A DNA stretch of 13,669 nucleotides, from the NCBI GenBank assembly GCA_017959485.1, contig JAGDAM010000361.1, positions 1 through 13,669 of the forward strand. The letters are read 5' to 3'. The stretch is from Clostridia bacterium. Its GTDB lineage: Bacteria; Bacillota_A; Clostridia; Oscillospirales; CAG-272. Below are positions 1-6,877 of the stretch, in pieces. Under the pieces are notes generated by a model. It did not search any database. It saw only the letters and a program-made list of their open reading frames with translations, and had not been told where the DNA came from. Each line of letters starts with the position of its first letter. The first letter of the stretch is position 1. Both the position numbers and the translations under genes were made by a program.

Positions 1-467
1 ACGCCGCAGTGGTAACCAACGCCTACGCGATAGCCGTCCGCGAACTCGGGCGCTTTGTCTCAGCCTGCGGCGCACCTGAGGATTATCTTCCCGCTCCCGA
101 ACTTATGCGCGAACTGGAATCGGTATCGCACCGCGAATACTGCACGGGATTCCTTTACGACGATCCGGCGGTCTGCGCAAACACGGTATCGTCGCCTGGA
201 TATATCAGAGACAAGGCCTATCTCGCCGCCGCGCTCGCCGGCGCCGCCGCGGGAGAACCGGCCCTCTTCATACAGAAGAACAAGATTTCGTCGGGCGACC
301 GCGCCGAACTTCTGACGCCCGGACAGACCGGAAAAAGTTTCACCGTCGGCGGAATGACCGACGGCGAAGGCGCACCGGTGACCTCGGCGCCGCATCCGGG
401 AATGCGTTTTTATACGGCTCTTCCCTTCCCGGTCCGGGCGGGAGACATCATAAGAGCCGCCGACTGA
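1..467 (+). CDS. U32 family peptidase, C-terminal part (5' end outside window)
   Basis: This is the C-terminal roughly 155 residues of a peptidase-U32-family protein (YegQ/RlhA/collagenase-like group). The reading frame is open to the left edge, so the GTG at 9 is very unlikely to be the true start; full-length relatives are usually around 400 residues or more. Recognisable tail features are a HREYCTGFLY segment, a YIRDKAYL segment, and a small beta-rich C-terminal domain containing KNKISSGDRAELLTPG and ending in FPVRAGDIIR. Members of this family are annotated as proteases, but some have roles in tRNA or rRNA hydroxylation, so the exact reaction cannot be set from this tail. The catalytic region lies outside the window. 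It ends in TGA six bases before the next gene, consistent with co-transcription. Confidence 0.85.
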   Translation, partial: AAVVTNAYAIAVRELGRFVSACGAPEDYLPAPELMRELESVSHREYCTGFLYDDPAVCANTVSSPGYIRDKAYLAAALAGAAAGEPALFIQKNKISSGDRAELLTPGQTGKSFTVGGMTDGEGAPVTSAPHPGMRFYTALPFPVRAGDIIRAAD

Positions 468-473
468 CTCCTA

Positions 474-1064
474 ATGGAAAAGCTAAAAATACCTTATCCC
501 GTCGTCGTGGAGGGAAAATACGACAAACTCGCGCTCCAGGAAGTAATGGAGGGCAGAATAATCACGACAGACGGATTCGGGATCTTCAAAAACGATGAAA
601 AAAGAGCGCTTCTGCGCGCTCTGGCGGTCAAGGTGCCTCTGATCGTTCTGACCGATCCGGACGGAGCCGGAGGCGTCATCCGCTCGGCTTTGTCGGGGAT
701 GATTCCTCCCGACAGGATCGTCCGCATCTACGCTCCGAGGATAAGAGGCGTCGAAAAACGCAAGAAAAGCCCGTCCGCGGAGGGGCTGCTCGGCGTGGAG
801 GGAATCGATCCCGCCGCGCTGAGACAGCTGCTCGAGCCCTACGCCTCACCCTCCTTCCGCCCCGGAGGAAATATAAAAGCGTGGATGCTGATGGAAGCCG
901 GACTGACCGGTTCCGCCGGCTCACGGGAGGCGAGAGACAGATTCGGGGCAAAGTTCGGGCTTCCGCCCGGAATGAACGCCGGCGCGTTTGCCGCTGCGCT
1001 CGGATATCTTATGACGGCAGAGGAATTCGCCGACGCCGTCCGACAGTTTCAAACGGAGGATTAA
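474..1064 (+). CDS. rnmV: Ribonuclease M5 (5S rRNA maturation, Toprim domain)
   Basis: RNase M5 cuts the double-stranded ends of precursor 5S rRNA to give mature 5S rRNA in Gram-positive bacteria. The 196-residue protein begins with a Toprim domain: VVEGKYDK carries the conserved Glu13, and TDPDGAGG carries the Asp61/Asp63 pair that binds metal. The motif LLGVEGIDP (family form GIGVEHA) and the C-terminal DUF4093-like half with LTGSAGSREARDRFG fit this family and distinguish it from DnaG or topoisomerases. Its length is normal for RNase M5. The ATG start has no obvious Shine-Dalgarno sequence and sits 6 bases after the upstream stop, so translational coupling is likely. It is followed after 2 bases by the lipid kinase gene. 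Confidence 0.9.
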   Translation: MEKLKIPYPVVVEGKYDKLALQEVMEGRIITTDGFGIFKNDEKRALLRALAVKVPLIVLTDPDGAGGVIRSALSGMIPPDRIVRIYAPRIRGVEKRKKSPSAEGLLGVEGIDPAALRQLLEPYASPSFRPGGNIKAWMLMEAGLTGSAGSREARDRFGAKFGLPPGMNAGAFAAALGYLMTAEEFADAVRQFQTED

Positions 1065-1066
1065 CA

Positions 1067-1990
1067 GTGATCAGAGCGCTTCTGATAGTCAACCCGGTTT
1101 CGGGGACGCTTCGCGCGAGAGAATCGCTTTTCGGAATTGCGGACGAACTTACCCGCAGGGGAGTAATTCCCACCGTCGTCATGACGAGAAAAAAGAACCA
1201 CGCCAGATCGCTCGCCGCGTCGGCCGCGCGCGCCGGATTCGGCTGCGTCGTCTGCGTCGGAGGAGACGGGACGCTCAACGAGGTCATCGCAGGCCTCGTC
1301 TCCGAGGGCTCCCGCCTTCCGGTGGGTTATATTCCGACCGGAAGCACCAACGATTTTGCCGGAGGTCTCGGGCTTGAACTCGAACCAGTCGCCGCCGCCC
1401 GCGACGTTGCGCGAGCCGCCAAGGCGGGCGTCGTTATGCCGGTGGACGTCGGCGGTTTCGGCGACTCGCTCTTCTTCAGCTATATCGCCTCGTTCGGCGC
1501 CTTCACGTCGTCGTCCTACAGCGCTCCGCAGCAGGTTAAGAACCTGCTCGGGCATATGGCGTACGTGCTTCAGGGGGTCAAGGATTTCTTCCAGATCGCT
1601 CCGATACACGCCGTCTGCGTTTCCGACGGCGTCAGGCGCGAGGGAGATTACGTTTTCGGCGGAATCTGCAACACCTTCTCGGTGGGAGGCATAGTTAAAC
1701 TCGGCAGCGACATGGTAAAGATCAACGACGGTCTTTTTGAAGTCGTGCTTGTGAAAGCCCCGCGCGACGTGGCCGAGTTCAACAGCATAGTCGCCGCGGT
1801 TATGTCGTCGACGCTCGATTCGGAAAGGATCGAATTCTTCAGGGCGAAGGAACTTGAAATAACCCTTCCCGAGGGCACCGCCTGGTCGCTTGACGGAGAA
1901 AAGGCGGAGGGCGGCGGAACGACGAAGATCGTCAACCTGAAGGGCGCTTTGCCTCTGCTTCACGTGAGCGGACGGCACCGGAAGAAATGA
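1067..1990 (+). CDS. Diacylglycerol kinase-family lipid kinase (YegS/DgkB-like)
   Basis: This is a soluble, membrane-associated lipid kinase that phosphorylates diacylglycerol or a related lipid with ATP, returning it to phosphatidate for phospholipid synthesis. The 307-residue product has the family signatures in order: N-terminal LLIVNPVSG, GGDGTLNEV at residues 65-72, GSTNDFA around residues 92-98 (family form GTxNDFA), and a C-terminal SLDGEKAE. The frame is open back to position 881, but the GTG at 1067 is chosen because GGAGGA lies just upstream (1055-1060) and the preceding gene stops at 1064. Its TGA stop overlaps the mnmE start in an ATGA junction. Diacylglycerol is also a by-product of Dlt/LTA-type polymer assembly, but no direct link to the downstream cluster is shown. 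The exact lipid substrate is not determined. Confidence 0.88.
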   Translation: MIRALLIVNPVSGTLRARESLFGIADELTRRGVIPTVVMTRKKNHARSLAASAARAGFGCVVCVGGDGTLNEVIAGLVSEGSRLPVGYIPTGSTNDFAGGLGLELEPVAAARDVARAAKAGVVMPVDVGGFGDSLFFSYIASFGAFTSSSYSAPQQVKNLLGHMAYVLQGVKDFFQIAPIHAVCVSDGVRREGDYVFGGICNTFSVGGIVKLGSDMVKINDGLFEVVLVKAPRDVAEFNSIVAAVMSSTLDSERIEFFRAKELEITLPEGTAWSLDGEKAEGGGTTKIVNLKGALPLLHVSGRHRKK

Positions 1991-3399
1991 CCGGCGGACT
2001 TCTCGATACCGTTGCGGCCGTTTCGACTCCCAAAGGAAAGGGCGGAGTCGCGCTGATCAGAATCTCCGGTCCCGAAGCGTCGGGAATCTGCGGGAAGATA
2101 TTCTTCCCCGCCGGAAGGATATCTCCGGTCGACAGTCCGCGGCACGCGGTCTTCGGTACCGTCAGGTATCCCGAGGGCTCGACGCGCGCCGGAGAGAAGG
2201 CGGACACCGGGATCTGCGTCTATTACGACGGTCCGCGATCCTTCACCGGAGAGGACACCGTCGAAATCTGCTGCCACGGCGGAGTGCTCGTCACCCGCGA
2301 CGTGCTCGGAGCCGCGCTCGCCGCCGGCGCGAGACAGGCGGAACCGGGCGAATTCACCCGGCGCGCCTTCGCGGCGGGAAAAATCTCGCTTCCCGAAGCC
2401 GAGTCGCTCGGTCTGATGCTCGACGCGGGGACGGACGCCCAGTTGAAACTCTCGCGCGCAGGTTTCGGAGGGACGCTCACCGCGGAATGCGGAGCGCTGC
2501 GCGAGGAAATAACCTTCCTGCTCGCCGATCTGTACGCGAGAATAGATTTTCCCGAGGAGGATCTCGGTTCGCTTGACGAGGGTGAACTCGCCTCCGGAAT
2601 CTCCGGACTGCTCGGGCGTCTGTGCCGGCTTGAAGCTTCCTACAGGACGGGCCGCGCAGTAGCGTCGGGGATCGAAACGGTAATATGCGGCCGCACGAAC
2701 GTCGGAAAGAGTTCCTTTTTCAACCTTCTGACCGGCTCTGACGACGCGATAGTCACCGAAATCGCGGGAACCACCCGCGACGTGATCACCGCGACCGTCT
2801 CGTTCGGCGGAGTCACGCTTCTGCTCTCTGACACCGCCGGCATCCGCGAATCGGACGACGCGGTCGAAAAGATCGGCATCGGACGCGCCGTTGAACGCGC
2901 CCTGCGCGCCGAGCTGCGATTTTTCCTGATCGAATCGGCGGCCGTCCCTGACGAAGAGGAAACGCGTTTTGCCGAAAAACTTCTCGCGTCGCCCGGGATC
3001 ACGGTCGCGCTTCTCACCAAGTCGGACGCCGGAGACCTTTCTGAAGGCGCCGCGGAACTCGCCTCGCGCTTTCCGTACTGCGTTCGGGTTTCCGCAAAGA
3101 CCGGCGAAGGTATCGACCGGTTAGCCGCGCTGATATCCGGGCTCTACAACGACGGCTCGCTCGATCTGTCGTCGGATCCGGTAATAGCCACCGCGCGGCA
3201 GTACGATGCGGTAGCCCGCGCCAGGTCTGCGATCGAAGAATGCGCCGCCGCTCAGCGGGACGGCGCGACTCCCGATCTGCTGTCGGTCTTGCTCGAAGAC
3301 GCCGCCTCCGCTCTGTCCGAACTCGACGGGCGCGGGCACGGCGCCGTCAGCGCCGACGTCATCGAAAGAATCTTTTCGGTGTTCTGCGTCGGAAAATAA
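1987..3399 (+). CDS. mnmE: tRNA uridine-5-carboxymethylaminomethyl modification GTPase MnmE
   Basis: MnmE works with MnmG to install the (carboxymethyl)aminomethyl group on wobble uridine-34 of certain tRNAs, using a tetrahydrofolate-linked one-carbon unit and GTP hydrolysis. The 470-residue protein has the usual architecture: an N-terminal folate-binding domain starting DTVAAVSTPKGKGGVALIRI, a helical domain, and an inserted G domain. G motifs are GRTNVGKSS at 235-243, TTRDVI for G2 and DTAG at 282-285. The G4 position reads TKSD at 344-347 instead of the usual NKxD. The C-terminus FCVGK matches the conserved Cys-containing C(I/L/V)GK tail needed for modification. The start overlaps the upstream stop. 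MnmG is not in this window. Confidence 0.96.
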   Translation: MTGGLLDTVAAVSTPKGKGGVALIRISGPEASGICGKIFFPAGRISPVDSPRHAVFGTVRYPEGSTRAGEKADTGICVYYDGPRSFTGEDTVEICCHGGVLVTRDVLGAALAAGARQAEPGEFTRRAFAAGKISLPEAESLGLMLDAGTDAQLKLSRAGFGGTLTAECGALREEITFLLADLYARIDFPEEDLGSLDEGELASGISGLLGRLCRLEASYRTGRAVASGIETVICGRTNVGKSSFFNLLTGSDDAIVTEIAGTTRDVITATVSFGGVTLLLSDTAGIRESDDAVEKIGIGRAVERALRAELRFFLIESAAVPDEEETRFAEKLLASPGITVALLTKSDAGDLSEGAAELASRFPYCVRVSAKTGEGIDRLAALISGLYNDGSLDLSSDPVIATARQYDAVARARSAIEECAAAQRDGATPDLLSVLLEDAASALSELDGRGHGAVSADVIERIFSVFCVGK

Positions 3400-3479
3400 A
3401 CGGGTTATACGTTATTCCGCGCGTGCTTATTCCAGACACCAATAAAAAAATCATATTCAATCATAGAAAACGCATTTTA

Positions 3480-3494
3480 TCCGCTTTTTGCGGA
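3480..3494 (+). other. Small hairpin directly upstream of the carrier-protein ribosome site
   Basis: The sequence TCCGC-TTTTT-GCGGA forms a perfect 5-bp stem with a 5-base loop. It ends only a few bases before the Shine-Dalgarno sequence at 3498-3504. It lacks a following T-run, so it is not a standard terminator on the plus strand. It may tune mRNA stability or translation of the first cluster gene, or it may be chance. Confidence 0.3.
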
Positions 3495-3497
3495 AAA

Positions 3498-3504
3498 CGG
3501 AGGA
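3498..3504 (+). promoter_or_regulatory. Ribosome binding site deciding the carrier-protein 1 start
   Basis: CGGAGGA lies 4 bases before the GTG at 3509. It sits inside the longer open frame that begins with TTG at 3488. This makes GTG 3509 the much better start than TTG 3488. Confidence 0.7.
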
Positions 3505-3508
3505 CGCT

Positions 3509-3739
3509 GTGTTAGAACAGATCATTGCAATTCTGAACGATATCAACCCCGATATCGACTACGAAAACGAGACTTCTCTCATCGACGACGGACTTCTCGA
3601 CTCTTTCGACATCGTTTCGCTCGTCGGCGAACTGAACGACACCTTTGACATCACGATAACCGTCGTTGATCTCATCCCCGAAAACTTCAATTCGGCCGCC
3701 GCTATCGCCGCTCTCGTCGAGAAGCTGCAGTGCGAATAA
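3509..3739 (+). CDS. Acyl/aminoacyl carrier protein 1 (DltC-like)
   Basis: This is a small acidic carrier protein of 76 residues that holds an activated acyl or aminoacyl group as a thioester on 4'-phosphopantetheine. The attachment site is Ser32 in the LLDSFDIVSL motif. The helix-rich layout and the VDLIPENFNSAAAIAALVEKL tail resemble DltC-type and related clostridial carriers more than the fatty-acid AcpP. The GTG start is supported by a strong ribosome site; the in-frame TTG at 3488 would add seven residues overlapping that site. It is the first gene of the cluster and is followed 24 bases later by an MBOAT gene, like the DltC-DltB pairing. Its likely loader is the adenylation enzyme at 5374, by analogy with DltA; the cargo is unknown. 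Confidence 0.85.
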   Translation: MLEQIIAILNDINPDIDYENETSLIDDGLLDSFDIVSLVGELNDTFDITITVVDLIPENFNSAAAIAALVEKLQCE

Positions 3740-3763
3740 TACGAACAAGAACAGTTTAAAAAC

Positions 3764-5359
3764 ATGACCTTCATTTCGATCGGATTCGCCGCCTTTTTCG
3801 CGGCGTCGCTCCTCGTGTACTATCTCCTGCCGGCGAGATTCCGTCCCGCCTGGCTGGCGGTGTCGAGCGTGGCGTTTTATCTTTTCTCCGGGCCGCTGAA
3901 CGCGGTCTTTATCGCGTCGGCGGCGGTCGTCACCTTTTTCTGCGCTCTCGGCGCGGGACGCGCGAGAGAGGATTTCTTTTCGAAATCGAAGGAACTGAAA
4001 AAAACGCTGCCGGAAGACGAGTTTGAAAAACTCCGCCGGTCCGCAACGGCAAGAAAGCGGCTTTTCACGGCGATCCCGCTCGTGCTCAACCTCGGGACTC
4101 TCGCCGTTCTGCTCTATCTCAACTTTATTCTCGAAAACGCTTTTTCGCTGTTCGGGAAAGAATTCACTCCCCTTTCGCTGATCGTGCCGCTCGGCCTGTC
4201 CTTCTACACCTTCGCGGCGGTCGGATACACCGTCGACGTAGACCGGGGAAAATATCCGCCCGAACGCAATTTTGTGTATTTTCTTCTTTTCGTCACCTAT
4301 TTCCCGCACGTTACGAACGGACCGATACCCCGCTACGACAAAATCGCTCCCGAACTGCGCAGGGAGCGCAAGTTTGAATGGGAGACCTTCTCGGACGGAC
4401 TTCGCCTCTGCCTCTGGGGCATATTCAAGCAACTGGTGATTTCGGGAACCGTCGCGCCCTTCGTCGCGCGGATCGGAACCTCCTGGCAGCAGATGGGCGG
4501 CGCGGAAATCTGGTTTTCGATGATACTGTGGGGAATCGAGCTCTACACCTCCTTCTCGGGGAGCATCGATATCGTGCGCGGTATTTCGGAATGTTACGGA
4601 ATCCCGCTCGCGGAGAACTTCAAACGGCCCTATTTCGCGACCGACCTGACCGACTACTGGAACAGGTGGCACATAACCCTCTCCGACTGGCTGAAGGATT
4701 ACGTCTTCTATCCGATGGCCCTCTCGAAGCGCTTCGCGCGTTTCTCCAAATTCCTGAAAAACAAATTCGGCAAGTTCGTCGCAAAGACGCTTCCGGTAGG
4801 TCTGCTTTCCCTCTTTCTCTTCACGCTCGTCGGCGTCTGGCACGGCGCCAACTGGGGCGAGATACTTTTCGGCGTATTCAACGGAACGGTCATAATGATC
4901 TCGACCTTCCTCGAACCGCTTTTCGTAAAAATCCGTCCGAAACTCGGAATGGACAAGCTGCGCGTCTGGAGAATCTTCCGGGCGGCAAGAACCTTTATCG
5001 TAATCACACTGACCCGAGTCGTCTCCAAGGCGCCTTCGGTCGGAGCCGCGATGAGCGGATATTTCCGGATGTTTTTCTCGCCCGGATTCGGCGGTTTTGC
5101 GGATTACGTCGCGTCGCGCGGCGGACTCGGCCGGCTGACGCTTGAACTTCTTCCCGCGATAATCGGAACCGCCGCGCTTTTCGCGGTCTCGATGATCGAA
5201 GAAAAACACGACGACTGCCGCGCCGTCCGGCTCGCGCTCCGTGAGCGGCCGGTACTGCGCGTCGCCTGCGAAGTCGCGCTCCTCGCCGCCGTCATTCTGA
5301 TGGGCGCGTACGGCCTGGGATACGACGCGTCGAACTTCGTATATCCTCCCAGACCTTAA
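3764..5359 (+). CDS. MBOAT family membrane O-acyltransferase 1 (DltB/AlgI-like)
   Basis: This is a multi-pass membrane protein of 531 residues in the membrane-bound O-acyltransferase family. It would take an acyl group from a carrier protein in the cytoplasm and pass it toward an extracellular acceptor. The start MTFISIGFAAFFAASLLVYY is a typical MBOAT first helix. Family signatures are FFKRPY-like AENFKRPYF, DYWNRWHITLSDWLKDYVFYP with conserved His303, and VGVWHGANWGE with the putative catalytic His360. A charged loop at about residues 68-107 is probably cytosolic. The usual FDFSGYSD helix motif is altered to TSFSGSID at 262-269, so this is a divergent subfamily. The ATG has no clear Shine-Dalgarno sequence. 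It lies between carrier 1 and the adenylation enzyme, which suggests use of that carrier's cargo. Confidence 0.88.
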   Translation: MTFISIGFAAFFAASLLVYYLLPARFRPAWLAVSSVAFYLFSGPLNAVFIASAAVVTFFCALGAGRAREDFFSKSKELKKTLPEDEFEKLRRSATARKRLFTAIPLVLNLGTLAVLLYLNFILENAFSLFGKEFTPLSLIVPLGLSFYTFAAVGYTVDVDRGKYPPERNFVYFLLFVTYFPHVTNGPIPRYDKIAPELRRERKFEWETFSDGLRLCLWGIFKQLVISGTVAPFVARIGTSWQQMGGAEIWFSMILWGIELYTSFSGSIDIVRGISECYGIPLAENFKRPYFATDLTDYWNRWHITLSDWLKDYVFYPMALSKRFARFSKFLKNKFGKFVAKTLPVGLLSLFLFTLVGVWHGANWGEILFGVFNGTVIMISTFLEPLFVKIRPKLGMDKLRVWRIFRAARTFIVITLTRVVSKAPSVGAAMSGYFRMFFSPGFGGFADYVASRGGLGRLTLELLPAIIGTAALFAVSMIEEKHDDCRAVRLALRERPVLRVACEVALLAAVILMGAYGLGYDASNFVYPPRP

Positions 5360-5373
5360 CTTGATACGGTGAT

Positions 5374-6873
5374 ATGAACTCTTTTGATATTGTTTCCGCG
5401 CTCGAATACAACGCGCGAACCTTCCCGGACAAACCCGCCTTCATCGAACCGGAAGGCAGGTCCTTCAGCTGGAGCGAAACGCGCGACGCCGCGATGTCTG
5501 TCGCGGCCGCGCTGGCGTCGGCCGGCAGACGGCGGGACCTTCCCGTCGCGGTTACCGTCGGACGGGACGCCTCCTGCGTCGCCGCGATTCTGGGCTGCAT
5601 CGCCGCCGGACGCTGGTACGTACCGATCGACGGCGAACTGCCGCCCGAACGGATGAAAATGATGATCGGAGTCGCAGACCCGGAGCTGATAGTCTCTTCA
5701 CTGCCGGGTGCCTCAGCTCACGGACTTCCCGTTATCGATCCCTCTTCGCTCCCCGCCGCCGGGAATTACCTTCCCTCTCCGGCCTCGGGAGACGAACCGC
5801 TGTTCGGAATCTTCACCTCGGGTTCCACCGGAACACCGAAGCTTGTCGTAAAATCCTCGCGTGCGATGACCTCGTTCATCGCGGAATTTATCGGGGAATT
5901 CGGCTTTTCGCCGAACGAAGTCTTCGGCAATCAGATTCCGTTCTTCTTTGACGCCTCTACGAAAGATCTTTTCGCGACGGTCGCGCTCGGCGCCGCCTGC
6001 GTAATTATCCCGCAAAAAGAGTTTTCCTTCCCGGTGAACCTGGTCTCGATACTCAACAAATACAAAGTAACCTCCGTCGTCTGGGTGCCCTCGGCGCTTT
6101 CGATTGCCGCGAGATTCAACGTCTTTTCGGCGGCGCTCCCCGAAACTCTCGCAAATATCCTCTTCGTGGGCGAACAGATGCCGGTCAAGTATCTCAACGT
6201 CTGGATGAACGCGCTGCCCGGCGCGGAATTCGTCAATCTTTACGGATCGACCGAGGTTGCCGGAAACTCCTGCTTCTACCGGGTGCCGAGAGGCCTTCCC
6301 GACGACGCGATTCTTCCGGTGGGACGCCCGTTTAACGGTATACGAGTCTTTCTCGCGGGTCCGGACGGAACCGACGCCGACGAGGGCGAGATAGCCGTCG
6401 CGGGGCCCTGGCTCGCGAACGGATACTGGCGAGATCCCGAAAAAACCGCCTCTGTCTTCCGCGACTGCGAGATAGGCGGCTTTTCCGGAAGAGTCTATTT
6501 CTCGGGCGACTTCGGACGGCGCAATCCCGACGGAACGCTCGTCTGCGTATCGAGAAAGGACAGCCAGATAAAACACATGGGCCACCGGATCGAACTCGGC
6601 GAAATCGAGGCGGCGGCGGTTGCCATGCCATACGTCAGGGAGTGCTGCTGCGTATACAATCCCTCCTCCGAAAAAATAATACTCGTATTCTCCTGCGACG
6701 CCGGTCCCGACCGGCAGAAGCAGCTGAGGTCGGACCTGTCGCGGGTCCTTCCGAAATATATGATTCCGCACGTCTTCCGCGAACTGCCCGAACTGCCTCA
6801 CAACCGCAACGGCAAGATCGACAGAGCCGCGCTGAAGCTCACTTACGCCCCGGGTTCCCCCTCGAACCGCTGA
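5374..6873 (+). CDS. Stand-alone amino-acid adenylation enzyme (DltA-like, AMP-binding)
   Basis: This 499-residue member of the acyl-adenylate-forming family uses ATP to activate a carboxylic acid, most likely an amino acid, and would load it onto a phosphopantetheinyl carrier. Core motifs are in order: FTSGSTGTPKLV (TSGSTGTPK at 148-156), FFFDAS with Asp193 where amino-acid-activating enzymes place the residue that contacts the substrate amino group, NLYGSTE, YFSGDFGRRNPDG, KHMGHRIELGEIE, and NRNGKIDR with the C-terminal catalytic Lys481. Its size matches DltA (about 500 residues), and there is no condensation or fused carrier domain. A hand reading of the substrate pocket does not match DltA and looks more like an acidic-side-chain pocket, so a D-alanine ligase call is not made. 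It starts 14 bases after MBOAT 1 and has only a poorly placed GGTGA upstream. Confidence 0.88.
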   Translation: MNSFDIVSALEYNARTFPDKPAFIEPEGRSFSWSETRDAAMSVAAALASAGRRRDLPVAVTVGRDASCVAAILGCIAAGRWYVPIDGELPPERMKMMIGVADPELIVSSLPGASAHGLPVIDPSSLPAAGNYLPSPASGDEPLFGIFTSGSTGTPKLVVKSSRAMTSFIAEFIGEFGFSPNEVFGNQIPFFFDASTKDLFATVALGAACVIIPQKEFSFPVNLVSILNKYKVTSVVWVPSALSIAARFNVFSAALPETLANILFVGEQMPVKYLNVWMNALPGAEFVNLYGSTEVAGNSCFYRVPRGLPDDAILPVGRPFNGIRVFLAGPDGTDADEGEIAVAGPWLANGYWRDPEKTASVFRDCEIGGFSGRVYFSGDFGRRNPDGTLVCVSRKDSQIKHMGHRIELGEIEAAAVAMPYVRECCCVYNPSSEKIILVFSCDAGPDRQKQLRSDLSRVLPKYMIPHVFRELPELPHNRNGKIDRAALKLTYAPGSPSNR

Positions 6874-6877
6874 AAAA

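Larger units (their letters stand above)
3400..3508 (+). promoter_or_regulatory. AT-rich intergenic leader before the acylation cluster (probable promoter region)
   Basis: This is the longest gene-free stretch in the window and is much richer in A and T than its surroundings, especially 3436-3480. It separates the housekeeping operon from the surface-modification cluster, so a promoter here is likely. I could not find a convincing -35/-10 pair: CATATT near 3452 is only a weak -10-like element. No clear intrinsic terminator for mnmE is visible. A short hairpin and a good ribosome site occupy its 3' end. Confidence 0.4.

Noticed and set aside
881..1066. Upstream start for the lipid kinase at ATG 881
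   Set aside because: It would overlap RNase M5 by 184 bases and add an Arg-rich extension not seen in the family. GTG 1067 has a good ribosome site and the family N-terminus IRALLIVNPVSG.
1061..1978. Minus-strand open frame (305 codons) opposite the lipid kinase
   Set aside because: It mirrors the kinase gene almost exactly, is charged and low in complexity, and has no recognisable motif.
3488..3508. TTG 3488 as start of carrier protein 1
   Set aside because: The ribosome site CGGAGGA lies inside this extension, so GTG 3509 is the better start.
3512..5209. Long minus-strand open frame (565 codons) opposite carrier 1 and MBOAT 1
   Set aside because: It is antisense to two well-supported genes, and its translation is Arg/Glu/Asp-rich without any domain. 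GC-rich codon bias produces such shadows.
5374..6873. Calling the cluster a standard dlt operon with DltA
   Set aside because: The adenylation pocket does not match DltA by hand alignment, no DltD is recognisable, and an FkbH-like enzyme and second MBOAT are present.
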